Below are positions 45,401 to 59,599 of a stretch of DNA of 64,000 nt, one piece after another. Numbering within the stretch: the stretch's first letter is position 1; each line of letters starts with the position of its first letter. The notes beneath the pieces are model-generated. The model worked only from the letters and a program-made list of their open reading frames with translations, was not told the origin of the DNA and searched no databases. Source of the stretch: Ceratothoa steindachneri (taxonomy: Eukaryota > Arthropoda > Malacostraca > Isopoda > Cymothoidae); contig OZ018321.1 in the NCBI GenBank assembly GCA_963969495.1, positions 192,918,895 through 192,982,894 on the forward strand, read 5' to 3'. Made by a program: the position numbers and the translations under genes.

Positions 45401-48400
45401 CTAAAATAATCAAGATTTCCTGGAAATCTCTCGAAGTGCTTATGGAGAAAGTCTACTTTTATTTTTATATTATCTCCTACATTTTTAAAGTTATTTAGCA
45501 ATTTTTTCACCAATTCTTCATAATTTTCTGCTTTGTTGTTACGCAAGAGGTTCTTAATAACTAAGACCTAGCTAACCTAAACAGAAGAATTAATATCATT
45601 AATAAATTTTGGAAAAGTAGGAACTTTGACGAGTTTACGAATTTGGGGATCAGTAAATATTCTCTTTGTTATTTTTTCAATATTCAGTGCAAGCATCAAA
45701 CCTTTTGGAAGCAATCACCGTATTTCTCCAAAGATCTAACAAATTGCTTCATCATTGAGGCCCATAACTTCTCTGTCTCTAAGCTTCACTCTAAAAAGTC
45801 AGTGTTTAAGCAGAATCTTCGTGACGAATTCATATTTAAGTGTAAAAAAAAACAATACGTCTGTAAAATAATGTTAGAGTTAATGTTAAATTAATTCAAT
45901 TTTAAATAATAATCTACAAGGGTAAAGTTTATTAAAAGAAATCGTGATTTATTTGGCAGCACATATATGTCCTATTGAGGCATAATGGTATTCTGAGGGG
46001 ATTTCATTATCTCGAAAATTAGACTGATTCGGCAAAATTGTCTTTTTTAGATTTGGCGTCCCCTACATTGCCTTAAATTCGTTCACATATCTTTAGCTAG
46101 TTATTTTTCTAGTGTTATCATTTATAAATGATTGAAGTGTTTAAAATAGTAAAAAAATTCAGTAATATTAATTATAGATTCATATTGTTTGAGAAGGCTG
46201 ATAGAGCAAGCAGTCGTCAGGTCAAAATGGATTTAAATTGTTAAACAAGCGCTTGTATAAGGGCCCATACATTTGAAGAATGTCTTTATTGTCAGTCTTA
46301 GCTATAATAAACTCTGTTAATTAATAATATAGGTACATGATAGACATTAATTATAATTGAGAATAATTTAAATAAACATTTTGGGAGCATCCAATTAATT
46401 GTTTCACATCACTGTTATTATCAAGTGTGTCACGATAAACGAGCCGAATTTTAAATAATAATAATTGAATAAGTATTTGTGAGTTTGTTCATTGTGTAAA
46501 GGAATTTTTGTTTTCTCAGAACATCTTTATGAATGTTAAAGTTCTCAAACATTTTCTTTAACCCTTTTACAATGCAGTTATTAAAGAACAATGAATAGTT
46601 CTAGTCGCAAGCTCGACGAAGGGTAAAATCATTAAACAGACACAGGATTATTTGAGCCACGTAATTGTGATAAGTGGTCTTCAAATAAATCCTACATTTA
46701 TAACAATGTTCATAAATACAAAATAGAGCGTTCTATTTTAAATTTAAACGAAGGTCAGTATTAACCGAAGAAATTACTAAAGATTGGTTGTTTGGTTTTA
46801 AGTGGCGTAACTAGTAGGTTATTGCCATTACTAAAGATGTTTGAAGAAAACTTTTCGAAAATCCCAATCTAGCTGCCATAATAAATGAAATTCAAAATTC
46901 AACAGCATCATTTAATTAAATTGTTAAACTTGATTGGAAATGGCATCCCTATAAGATCGACCTCCGGCATTATGTAGCTAACCGGGACGGATTTTCCTCG
47001 CCTTATGAGATTCGTCGAATGGCTTCTCCATCAACTCTTGTTTCGTTATGACATCGTTGTCACTGGTGACAGAGTAGCATTTTTCAATTGATGGAAAAGT
47101 GAATAGCCAAAATGTTCCACAGGATGTACCACTGAACAGATCCCGCGAATTTAACTTTAACCCCATATTTCCAATTATCGGCTTATTGGTCCGTTTCTTT
47201 TACGAAAAGGCCATAAATGGAGCTCTCTACCTGAACATGATTCACGACCAAATAATTCCCTAACTACACTGCAATTATCACAATAGATATAATAGATTTT
47301 GGTAGATTCAGGACGGGGATCCAGCGCATAAGCAGATTGCGGTGAGAGAAAGATTGACAGAAGTTTTGAACAATCTCATAGTTGCACTGAATCATTTAAA
47401 TGAGCCCTCTCCCCTGTAGATTTAACTCCATATTTAACCCTTTGTCATTTTTATTACGGTGCTATTTGTAGAGCGAGGTGTTCACTACCCCACCTGGCTA
47501 AGCCGTATGAGAGAAAGAATGACGCATGAAGTCAATGTTCGAAAAAGTTGAGCGAGCAATGAGATCTAAAGCTCAAATGTGCTTGGGGATAATTTGAGGG
47601 CATGTAAAGGAAGTCGGTCCTTCGGAATAAATCTTTGTTTTTTTTTTTCAATGGAATTTTTTCATTATTGGATTTTCGTCAATTCATTGTTTAATTAAAA
47701 AAAATATGACATTTGATAAATTCACTTACCTTGCGCAAACATAATTTTGTTTTCCTCGTTTAACATCAATGCAGATTCACTATAATTGAATTAAACTTGA
47801 TTCAAATTTAATCATTTATAGAGTTTTCTTATAAAATGAAAAATTGGTTTACCTAAAAAATCACTAATACCTTTCTAAATTACCTGTATAATCCTTTAAA
47901 TATCGGTTCGCTTTTTGGGGGGCCGCACTGTTTTTCCCAATATAACCTATAATAAAATATATTATACACAAATCGAATTAATGATTCAGAGTCTTCACGC
48001 TTCTTGTGATTTCTAATTAGTTTGAGCAAGGTCACTATAGTTAAAAAAAATCAAAGTTTGAGTATAAAAAAAATCCTAAAACGTGTTAGAAAATGATAGA
48101 ATACAATTAGGAACTATTTTTTGCATATCTTCCGATGTTTTGCAATGATTTAAGATAGTAAAGCTTGAAAGAATCAGTAGGGATCGAGCAAATTCCGGAG
48201 TTGAGCTTGTCTTGTTTTGATAATTTGAACAGACAACAGATTTTAATAGCCCCCTCGGAACAAAGAGGTATGAGGCGGTGAGCAGAGATAATCATATTTA
48301 TAGATACGAACACAACAAACTACGCGAATATATTATAAAATTGAACTGCTTCGCAGTTTAGAGCGAATCTCTAGCCATTAATGACTAATAAATTCTGATG

Positions 48401-50820
48401 CGGATGAATTTAATTGATCACCTCGGCGTTAACGCTAATCTTCTTCCTTGACTTGACTAAATGACGTGATTTACTGACTCATTGAACTAAGAATGAAAGG
48501 TAGACTTATGTAATTCAATGAGAGCATGTAGCCCGGTGAGGGGAAGAGAGAAAACAGAAGGAAAGGTTGGAGGACAAAAAGGAATTGAACAGTGAGAAAG
48601 AACACCAATTAAAAGCGGTGCCAAAACAAACCTCACAAGCCTCTAAGAGCCAGAAAGGCAGATTCAATTCCTCAAAGAAGGAGTGTGTTGGAAGAGCTGG
48701 TGGAGATTCTTTAATTTTTATCATATTAATCTACTTTGACACGGAATTTTTAATTATTTATTAATCTACTTTATAGCACAATATTTATACGTTTTAACTC
48801 ATTTTTTTGGTCGAAAAATTAAGTTTTTGTGGCTATGGGATATATTCGTCCACCCCAACTTCGGTCCAGATCTGTTAAATTCTAAATCTTTTCTCGGGTT
48901 TTCTCTGTGAAGATGTCTGTTTTTATACTCTTATTATAAGGGCGTTATTTCTGTTTACGGTTTTGTGCATCTAATTTTTAATATAACATCACATTTATTT
49001 TCCCTATTCATTTTGATTCATGGGCGTCATTTATTTCGGTTTTTACGCCATTGAGAAGGATAGATGTCATTCAGGGCACTTCAAAAGTTTACTACTATTT
49101 ATAGAATTCAGTCTGACCTGAAATATATATACATACTGTAATTGTGAAGTTTGAACTTTCCTTTAATCCATATGTCTATTAACTCACACAAATCGGTTGA
49201 GGGTAAAACTCATAAGGTTGGCTCAAAGCAACGATAGTAGAAGAATTTAACAGCCCTTCTGAATTATGCCCAATTCCGCATTTTTCTCGAAACGTTTGTC
49301 AAAAGCCTATTTATTACCCAATTTCCTTTTTCCGATTTGTATTTTTTCCTAATCATGATGAACTTAAAAAAATAAATTGGCGAGAGTCAACCAAAGTTTT
49401 AACTCAATTAATTTCAAATTTTGATTTGATCTGTTTTTAATGACGAAACGTCCTATATTTTCGTGTGTTCTTCGACCCCTCTCTTTTAACTCAAGGGGGA
49501 ACCAACGAATCTAGTGGCTAGATCAAATTGGTTGACATTTGTTATCAGAAAAACCCTCGAGCAATTAGTAAATTCGCCGATTAAAATAGCGATATTTCTT
49601 GACTCTTAGAAAGTACCTCGGAGAGGGAGCGGGTAAGTTAAACCAGTTAACAGAAGAATGGAGGGTAGGGAAAAGGAACGGGAGGCAGGAATGGAGGAAT
49701 TGATGGATTGTGTGGCAAATGAGGAATGGCGATGGACTGTGGGATAACGGGGATGATGGGATGAATGTAGTGGACCGAAGCGTGGGAGTCTTTACCGAAG
49801 TGGGAAAAAGAGGCTCATTGAAAAATGCAGATGTGGATTACAATGCATTTATATTATAAATGTAAATTTCAGTTACATTGCCTTGTTTGATTTAGGCCCT
49901 TGGAAGCCCACTCATTGTTAACAAGTATTTCGACAAAGCGCTAATGCAAAAAAGTATATTTAAAGGTATTGTTATAGATGAATACTCGGTATGGTTCGGT
50001 GAAATAATTTGGCGTCAACGTACCACTTCAATGTTAAGAAATAATGGCAAAAAATTGCAATTTTTCCGCTTATTTAAGACCAAACACATCTGTAACCCTT
50101 TTGAAAATAGATTTTAAAGGATACCTACCATAGCTACCGCAGTATAATTTACTATCCGAGATAAGCCCATGGTTTGGAAATGTTTAATTACGTTTTGAAT
50201 TATTAAAGATAAGAGAAAATAAAAAAAGGAAAACTCATTTTAACTCTTATTAAGCCCAATTTGAATTCACGGCTGGCGAGATATTTACACTAATTTGAAA
50301 CTAGATGCAACTAATTCTTTGTATGTATAATCAAAATTATCTCTGCAATCGTAAAAACTTTCATAAATTTTCTATATTCGCCTTTTTAAATTAAAAGAAA
50401 ATATTTCTTAGTTTCAATGCATTTTGGAATCTTAAAATATTGATGACGTGTCTGATTTGGAGATATGCAATTTAGTTGCTTACGTTAATTTATAGATAAA
50501 AATCATATCTATTTTTGGTTCATGAAATTTCACTTTTTTAATTGAAGGTTTATCTAAATACTGAATAAAATTGTTGCAGCAGAATAGAGGAATGTGGTTG
50601 GAGTTTATCATTCTTTTAATAGATTCGTGTACGAGGCATAGTGCATGTATGTATGTATGTCTACACTGGGGGGGGGGGGAAATTGGGCATAATAGAATAC
50701 ATTATTCAAGGATGGATTTAAAACTTTAGCTTAAGGAATCCTTTTTAAATTAAAATAATTAAAGAATTGTGTCAAAAGAGAATTTATATAAATAAATAAT
50801 TAAAAGGTATAACTAGATCT
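45401..50820. other. unassigned AT-rich stretch
   Basis: Over 5 kb with no recognisable element or gene. Short frames (for example 45643-45894 plus, 48107-48313 minus, 48567-48764 plus) lack domains. The last, MEDKKELNSEKEHQLKAVPK, is Lys/Glu/Ser-rich. A CATGTATGTATGTATGT run at 50645-50660 and a short G-run near 50669 are the only simple repeats noted. Confidence 0.3.
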
Positions 50821-50822
50821 TT

Positions 50823-51280
50823 GATGGCTACGGAAATACGGTTGATTTATATAGCGCTATGCGTAAACGATGTGGTTTCCATAGCTACGAAAATACGGTT
50901 GACTTATATAGCGCTATGGGTATGCGATGTGGCTTCCATGTCTACGAAAATATGGCTGGTTTATATAACGCTATGGGTAGGCTATGTGTTTTTGATGCCT
51001 ACGGAAGAAATACGGTTGAAATATATAACGCTATGCGTAGGCGATGTGATTTCGATGGCTACGAAAATATGGTTGATTTATATAAGCTCTGCCTAGGTTA
51101 TCTGGTTTTCATGCCTACGGAAGAAATTCGGTTGATTTATATAACGCTATGCCTAGGTTATTTGGTTTCCATGCCTACGGAAGAAATTCGGTTGATATAT
51201 ATAACGCTATCCGGAGATAATGTTGTTTCCATGGCTAAGGAAATCATGTTGATTTATATATCGCTATGCGTAAGCTCAGC
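50823..51280 (+). repeat. 57/60-bp minisatellite, about eight units
   Basis: Tandem units start at 50824, 50881, 50938, 50995, 51055, 51111, 51171 and 51231, giving spacings of 57, 57, 57, 60, 56, 60 and 60. Each contains a phrase like ATGGCTACGGAAATACGGTT, then GATTTATATA-GCGCTATG and ATGTGGTTTCC. The longer units carry an added GAA. Because most units are multiples of three, two plus-strand frames stay open (50821-51096 and 50859-51338), giving 19- or 20-residue repeats such as YENTVDLYSAMG. I regard coding as unproven. Confidence 0.85.
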
Positions 51281-52609
51281 AGTGTATATATGGACGTTCT
51301 ATCACTCGAAATTAATTATATTTGTTTTTGTTTTTTAATAAATGGTACTTATCGGGAAAATCTTGGTATTCATTAGGATATTTAGTTTGCCGGGCACCAT
51401 TATTTTTCGTCATAAATGATCTCCAAATGTTTACATTCATAAATAGCATATTGACCCAGGTCTCCTCTATCATAACACTTTTTTTTCTATTAGAATATAG
51501 CATTTATACACATTAGTACATTACTCACCAGTTGGTTTAATTCACTTTTCCTGATACACGCATTTACTGGTGCCCGATTTCTTCAGCTTTATAATGCACC
51601 CAGCCATCACTTGTAATTACGGAAGCGAAGTTTCTTATTTTATCCTATATTTACCTAGTCATTTTTACTATTCATATGCTCTATGTTTACTCAACTTTGT
51701 CGTTTATTCGCCACACTTTATTCTTTCTACTTTGAGTGACCATCTCTCCTTACCACACTACTTTTCTCTCTTTCCTCAGTCAAAAATAATTTCCTCCAAC
51801 TACTATTCTTCTTCTATACATCAACTACTTCAGTCGTGCTCAATTATCCTGAACCATGAACATATTCTAGTATCTCCTTTAACACTAAGCAGCTATTTCT
51901 TTCCTCATTTACATTATGTTTACACTTCGCCCATAAAATCTGTTTTTACTTTCATTATCCTCATCTAAAAAATGAATAATCTTACGTTGCGTCATTCGTG
52001 TTTACACCTCAATCACTCAAATTTAAGTTAATCAAGGCAATAGTTAATTATATTTTCTCTCTTTTCATTCGCCTCTTTCCCACACTACACCGTAGGCCTT
52101 CTCTTATACACCCAATCTGTTTTACTTTTCGTGTGCTTTCCCACTTATAATAAATACAAACTTAGATTCCAAATCGCACTTCATAGTATGTGTGTGTGTG
52201 TGTGTGCTATTTGTACAACTATGCATCGGTGGTTAACACTAGTGAAATCGAAGAGAGTAGCGAACCTGTCAATGGAAAATGGAGGGTTCATAGGGTCAGG
52301 GGCCCTTTTGCAGTTATTATAAAAAAAATTGTATAAAGGAAACACATTTACACAGTCACATACGCAGAGGAAAATATTATACATTTGAACTGTTCTTTTG
52401 TAATCAAACCGCGGCAGTTAGCTTGCATATGGTATACAAGAGTAGGGCAGAGAAAACATAATAGGATTAAAACAATGAATAATAAAGAAGAGCAATCAAG
52501 TAACACTAAATGTCATAGTAAACAAATAAGTCCGTACGAATGAACACATTTACTTAAAAGTACGAACTCAAAATATTGCCATATGACCACCGATCCATTC
52601 CTTTCTTCA
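51281..52609. other. unassigned stretch
   Basis: Contains a pyrimidine-rich plus strand at 51570-51970, open over 132 codons but with a Ser/Leu/Phe/Tyr composition set by C and T richness, and a (GT)n run at 52190-52206. No domains recognised. Confidence 0.3.
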
Positions 52610-53580
52610 GCAATTACTTTGACGACTGAAAATCCTTAGGAGACCCCAAATACGCAATGAAATTTAGGAACATCTGCAGAATAGGACTTCGCCTCCACGA
52701 TGAAACTCGATGGGGAGAGTGGAACTACGGTTTGACCAATTGATCAGAAGGCAAATTGAGACTGAAGGAAGCACGTTCCCCTCTAACCCACCAAAACACA
52801 ACCGCTCGGTGGTCACGGATTAAAACTACTTAATGGTGGTGAGTTCGACATACAACACAATCTTTATCAGATGATGATTCTCCATCCTGGTGACGTACCC
52901 TACCTAACGTAGCTGCGACTTCAATAGTATGGCATCGATGCTGGTGATCTCTGCCTCTTTTGAAAATTTCTGTGTTGGTGGCGGAGTCCGGATGTTGTAG
53001 AGAGAGCGTTGGTAGAAGGACTCTAGAAGTCACGGATGTCGATGGTTGGGTAACCAAACTTGGATTCCTTAGGGTGAGTGGTCAGTACAATGGCGCTAAG
53101 CACACTGATTTCTTTGTTGTACGTCGGAAGAATTCGGCAGCTTTCTTGATGCAGCACTTTTGGGGAAAGTTGATTTCTTTCGATCGCGAATCCCCTGCAG
53201 ACATAGGATGGAGAGTCGGTAAATATTAATAAGAGGTATGAAGAATAATCACCAATTACGGTATAAAAGATTAGTGGTTTGTCTTGAATTTAAATAGAGA
53301 GACCAATGATAGGATAAAAGGTGGAAGGAGAGTTCTGGAAGAGAGTAGTCAAGCAAGAGAATGAAAAAAAAGGTAAGAAAGATAAATATAGCTAGAGATT
53401 CTCCTGACAGCATTGGGGCCAGGAGAGCCCACAATCCTATAGCTGTCGGGTGCAGCAAGGTTGCCCATAATACACACGGCAGCTCCTTGCAGGTGAATAA
53501 GAGAGGGAAACATGACGAATGTCATGTTGGAATGGAAATTACAGATACCAGCGAGTGATAAATAATCTGGGGAGCATGAA
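52610..53580. other. unassigned, moderately GC-rich stretch
   Basis: Open frames overlap on opposite strands (52830-53057 minus, 52960-53229 plus). The plus frame reads TLEVTDVDGWVTKLGFLRVS. I recognise no family and cannot choose between them. Confidence 0.25.
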
Positions 53581-54340
53581 TATATTAAAGTTTACCCATT
53601 TAAAAGCCTATTTGTGCTATTTGTATCTTAGGATCCCCTCTCTACCCCCAATGAACGAAGGTGAGCGAACGAGATAAAGACCTATGAATTTTCTCGGCGT
53701 TGGTATAAAACCCCTGGACAACACACCAGACCAAGACATGCAGTACAGAGTATCGCTCTTCAAACCACCCTAGAATCAGTGCGCACATAAGAGATTACAA
53801 ACCTCCAAACGTAAACGTACAAACTCACAACTTTAGCCAACCGGAAACACAGGGGAAATAGGGTCATATCACATCGCTTCATTTATTAGTTCGCTTTCGC
53901 CAAAGCTCCCGTATTGACGGTACCAAGATCGCTCATTTTACCTTTACCTGGTTCTTCTTTGAGCGCGGGTCGAGAGGCGTCGTTCGCTCCCTCATTAGGT
54001 CTCGTCATCGAAGCCTCCAGCGTCCGCCTCTAAGCGGCTTATTTGTCCCTCTTCGGCGCGGATCAAATATCAAGGCCGCCTCGTCACCACGCTGCTGCCA
54101 CTTCGCGCGATCGCTACTAATCGCCTTCGATCAACATCGCTTACTCATTCATATATACTAATATGCTCAATAATAGGAATAAGGAATAATGATTCACAAA
54201 TGATTTTGCCTTTTTTAATAAGAACAAACAAGGATCAAACGTAGATTAAGAAAGAAGAAAGAGAAATAGAAAAACGAATAAAAATAAAAACGCTTTTACC
54301 CGTTAATAAAAGTGAAAAATAGATGGGATTTGAACCTATA
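53581..54340. other. unassigned stretch with a CpG-rich patch
   Basis: 53930-54130 is markedly richer in G, C and CpG than its AT-rich surroundings (for example GAGCGCGGGTCGAGAGGCGT, CTTCGGCGCGGATC). I see no reading frame. A short inverse pair around GGATCAAACGTAGA (54232-54245) and TCTACGTTTGATCC (54441-54454) brackets the following sequence and leads to a (TA)n tract. Confidence 0.35.
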
Positions 54341-54466
54341 ACATCGAATGCTGTTAAAAGCGAAGAGCGAACATCAACAAAAGCGGTGTTTCAATCAAAT
54401 TTATAAGCACTTTATTTTATTCCGTTTGCTCTCTCTCTCTTCTACGTTTGATCCCTATTTGGTCTC

Positions 54467-54468
<2 letters not shown>

Positions 54469-54528
<60 letters not shown>
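54469..54528. repeat. (TA)n microsatellite
   Basis: Pure alternating TA, preceded by a CT run at 54431-54442. Confidence 0.95.
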
Positions 54529-54530
<2 letters not shown>

Positions 54531-54706
54531 AGGAAGAAGAATTCGACGCGAATGAGCGAATGAGACAAGAAACCGGAGGTTTTTTTAAAGGCAAGAGAGA
54601 GGGACATTAGAAGAAACAAGAATAAAAGGGAGCAGAGGGTGGCACAGTGAAGGCGATCCTTTACCGAGAATACAGAAATAACGCCAGGGGAAAAAAAAGT
54701 TTTGAA

Positions 54707-54776
54707 TTCCTGGCCGGGACTCGAACCAAGGTCTGCTGATTGCCGGTCAGATGCTTTACCTCTAAGCTACCAGGCA
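54707..54776 (-). ncRNA. tRNA-like sequence, probable SINE head
   Basis: On the minus strand this is a 70-base cloverleaf. The acceptor TGCCTGG pairs with CCAGGAA with one mismatch. The A box is TAGCTTAGAGGTAAAGC and the B box GGTTCGAGTCC. The anticodon stem TCTGA/TCAGC has one mismatch, and the loop is CCGGCAA. Position 33 is C rather than the near-invariant T, and the implied anticodon GGC is not used by eukaryotic alanine tRNAs. It is therefore better read as a tRNA-derived SINE or tRNA pseudogene than a working tRNA. The A and B boxes would be an internal Pol III promoter. The SINE body was not delimited. Confidence 0.6.
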
Positions 54777-55080
54777 CAATAACTATATTTCGCCCAAAGC
54801 GTTATCCCCACCAAACCCAGTATCTCTCTAAGCTAGGAACCTCCAAGGAATTTTTATACAACATCCTCGTACCCGCTCACAATTTAAAGGCTCACTGTAA
54901 CCTTTAAATTGAAGTGTGCATGAGTGAATGATAGTAGAGATTCCTCAATTAACATTATTTATAAATTACACCAGATCAAACTTCGTCAAACGACAGATTC
55001 CAGTAACAACGAGACAAATGTATGACGGTAGAACTCAAAACGTTAATAAAAACACTAAACAGAAAGCACTCATATAACCT
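54777..55080. other. unassigned stretch
   Basis: No coding or repeats recognised between the tRNA-like sequence and the LINE relic. Confidence 0.25.
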
Positions 55081-55620
55081 CATACAAGACTAACTTGGTC
55101 AGCGGTTCCCTTAGCGCAGGATACTGCCTTGACCCTCTGAAAACGAGCAAGATAGTTTTAATACCAAAACCAAGAAAGCTACCGTCCATGCCCCGTATCA
55201 CTAAATTTTAACCAAACTCTTCGAGAAGGCATTTAACAACAAGCTAATGCTTAACTTAGAAACCAACCATCTACTTCCGCAGAGGGAGAGGAATCGGCAC
55301 AGCGATGGCCATACTAACGGAAACACTAGCTAAAGTGACGCATGACGGCAACTACGATGATATAGTGCTACGCGGCTTTCAGAAGGCCTTAAACTAAGTT
55401 TGGCGAAACAACTAAAGTACAAGATACACAGACTTGGACTTTCATCATTGTTAACTAAAGTCATATGCGACTATGTAAAGGACGGGTCTGTATGCATCGC
55501 CATGGAGGGATATAATAGACTAAATTTAAGTTGAAAGAAGGAATACCTCAGATGGTTTGTTTGATTCCAGCTTTGCATAGTATATTTTATAGTGACATGC
55601 CAACTCCAGTCAATGAGATG
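55081..55620 (+). pseudogene. LINE reverse transcriptase relic related to element C
   Basis: Plus-strand RT remains with slips. In order: SKIVLIPKPRK, a decayed YRPITKF block, LFEKAFNNKL, then GIGTAMAILTETLAKVTHDG, DDIVLRGFQKALN.VW, LKYKIHRLGL and ICDYVKDGSVCIAME, then LKEGIPQMVCLIPALHSIFY SDMPTP. The spacing and wording follow element C (IKVITEKLAQAKHESSYVDI...KILRLGL...CDYVMERAAYISLG). The PQGS block is intact only as IPQM. The tail end, SDMPTPV, is followed directly by unrelated Tc1 transposase sequence. Confidence 0.65.
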
Positions 55621-56590
55621 GCGACGTATCTTCAGTTTAAGAAATCTTTCACGCCTTTCTCTGTCCGGAAGATTATCGTAGAGCTGCGGCACCAAGATGG
55701 TCTTTCAATTGAGGCCATTGCAGAGACTGCCAAACGCTCTAAAGGTCTACCATAATATTCCTTCAAGTTACGACAAAACAGGAATAATATGTAAGGCTGT
55801 TAGAAAAATGGATAGGAAAAGGAAGACCTGATAAAGGGAAGACCGATTCATTACCCAAATCGTAAAGAAGGACCGTTTCAAGACAGATGTAGCAGTTTCT
55901 CAAGAGTTAGTGTGATTATGTCCATCAATGTCTCCAGGTAGACTGCCACGTCGGCTGAAGGAAGAAAACCTTCACGCTCGCACACCTGCGTTCACGCTAT
56001 TGATCAATCTAAGGAACAAGAGGGTTTGTCTTGCACTCCCTACCTAGCACGTTATGTGGACGGGTGACTCAACTCCACTTCAGTGAGGAATTCACGTTTA
56101 ATTTATTCAAATCCGACGACAGGAGATTTGTTCGTTGCATAGTAGATGAAAGATTGTATGTTAATTCTACTAAAAGTGTGTGATGTTTGGTAGAGGATGT
56201 GTCATGTTCGGGGACGTGATTTCAGTAGAATGAACTGGTCAATTTGTTCGTTTACGGGGGCAGAGTGAATGTAGAACTGTACAACTAATTGCTGCGTCGC
56301 ATTCTTCGTACGATCTGCGAGACTCAAAAGCCCAACGAGCAATTTTTATGCAGATAACGGCCCCTGCTACACATCCAAGTAGGTAAAGACCTTCCTGGAC
56401 GAAGAGCTGATCATTTATGAATTGGAATGCAAGGAATCAGTTTTACGAGGAATCCGAAAACTGATCAAGGACTCTTGGAAATTCTTCAAGATTACTGTGC
56501 AAGAGTGTTAACAGTTGGTTCATTCTTGTGGCAAGAGATATCTAATCATCATGCAGAATAAAGGCCTCCGCAGTAATAATAATTACTTAT
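55621..56590 (+). pseudogene. Tc1-type transposase relic
   Basis: Plus-strand, frames broken. It begins with FSVRKIIVELRHQDGLSIEA IAETAKRS, the first helix-turn-helix of Tc1 transposases. Then come GRPR-like and DRFITQIVKKDRFKTDVAVS QEL, the second DNA-binding domain. Next is RRLKEENLHARTPAFTLLIN, then WTGDSTPLQ (in place of WxxVlfSDES) and weaker pieces of the catalytic core to QIVEL-like residues near 56450. I did not find TIRs. It joins the LINE relic without a gap; the single ORF 55531-55755 spans the junction. Confidence 0.6.
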
Positions 56591-58337
56591 AACTTGTGCA
56601 AATGTTTTCAAAGGACAAATGAAACGTTATATTCAAATAGAAATTTGTTTTCGCTGTCGTTCCGATCATTTTGGGGCACTTCAATTTTTCTAGTAAATTG
56701 TTTATCTGCTGATAACTTTCTTTTCGTTCATCCACAGAACCTTTACCCGAATTATTATTGTACATCAATTTTGGAAACGTTGGATTTTCTGTGGCTAAAG
56801 TCATAGAAGATGTTGTGATAGAAGTACAGACGTTCTGGGTAATGTATAGCTGCAACAGAACCTGATCAGTCTCCCTCTTGAAATCTTCTGTCAATTCCTT
56901 CATCTCTTCCACAAAAGAGCATGAAAATCATCCCTCCATTACATGGTCAAACTTACAACTCTAATTAAATAAAACCCCACTGGTTTTCGGTGTCACTCAA
57001 GAGATCACAAACACAAAAATTTAGACAAAACGTGGGCCCATTCTGAGTACTCACAGGTACAACATCTAGATAAACCAGTATGGTGGGTGTGGGCAACTGA
57101 TCTTTCACCATCAAACCTTAACGATACGAAAATGCGACCCCGTTGAGGACTGCACCTTGTCACGTAATGCATTAAAAACACCAATAAATTATGTACACTC
57201 TGCATTGAAGATATGGCCATAAAACATATAATACTAGACCAAGGTACTCGAATGAATTTCCACCACCAAAATTCCTCCCGTCACGCACTAAACACTCCAC
57301 ACACTAAACACTCATTTCAATCTCTGTAACCAAAACCATAACACAAACGCCATTACTCCGGACATTGACCCCAAATAAACTTGTCTTCTCTCGTCATACA
57401 CGGATAGATGGATCCTACAACACGACACTCACTGCCAACATGAATCAGGCATACTTCTTTATTTATTCCTACGCACAATAATTGCACACTTAAGACAAAA
57501 CTTACAGATACAGAGTGGCGAAGCTTTTTATGAACTTCAACAGGGCATCCGAAGCTCATTGATGCAGTTTAGCCAAGGGCAGAATTATAATAGTTAAAAA
57601 AATATGTTTTGAATTCCGTGAATAAGAAATGAGACAATGCTTAAACATTCCTACTGTGCAGGTCTTTCCGTGCACCTATATACACCAATTGCGATGAACA
57701 ATAAGTTTTAGTACGAATTATGTATACCCAGGTATCTCTGAACTCTAGCCACAAATCTAATCTGCCACAAATATTAGGCTATTTTTTTTTATTATGACAT
57801 AAGTGAATCGAAGGAGCGTGAAGTTGCAGTAAGTGATTAAAAAAAACGCTTTTTCATATTCTTGATTTTAAAAGAGATCATAAAATGAAATAAATGCATT
57901 TAAATAGGTTTGGAGATAAAAAAATCAACATATTTAACATAATTTCTTTAAGAGGCTGTTTTAAGTGGACGTAAACTACATACTATGAGTCTCTCCATTA
58001 ATTAGAATGCGCTAAATGGGGACAAGCCAGACAAACATCTAATTCTTTATGACTCCTGTTTTAATCTCAATATCCATTAAATTTTTGTTTACTACTTTAT
58101 ATATATTACATTAGATAATGGTTGAACATCGTTTTGATTAAAATCCTCTGTTTTATCGATATTAGGATTAAAAACTACACTAAATGAATCAGTTTCTAGA
58201 AATTCACGTCTTTCGGATGCTACGAGTATTATGATTTATTAATAAATTTAAACTCCAAAGTTTCGGCAACAAATACTGAGGAAAATTAAACCAAAATGAC
58301 GAAGGAACTACAGAAAAATGTTAAATAAATACCCATT

Positions 58338-58340
<3 letters not shown>
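56591..58340. other. unassigned AT-rich stretch
   Basis: A minus-strand frame (56583-56912, 109 codons; MEEMKELTEDFKRETDQVLL start) has a short coiled-coil-like N-terminus but no family match I know. The remainder shows no recognisable coding or repeats. Confidence 0.25.

Positions 58341-58394
<54 letters not shown>
58341..58394. repeat. (TA)n microsatellite
   Basis: Pure TA, forming the left flank of the large palindrome. Confidence 0.95.
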
Positions 58395-59588
<1,194 letters not shown>

Positions 59589-59599
59589 GGTGCAATAAA

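Noticed and set aside
48515..48764. Overlapping frames on both strands, the plus one Lys/Glu-rich
   Set aside because: Short, mutually overlapping and without any recognisable domain.
51570..51968. 132-codon plus-strand frame rich in Ser, Leu, Phe and Tyr, with possible membrane segments
   Set aside because: The hydrophobic look follows from C/T-rich composition. It has no conserved motif, neighbour or splice context.
54707..54776. Functional tRNA-Ala
   Set aside because: The anticodon GGC, C at position 33 and stem mismatches argue for a tRNA-derived repeat.
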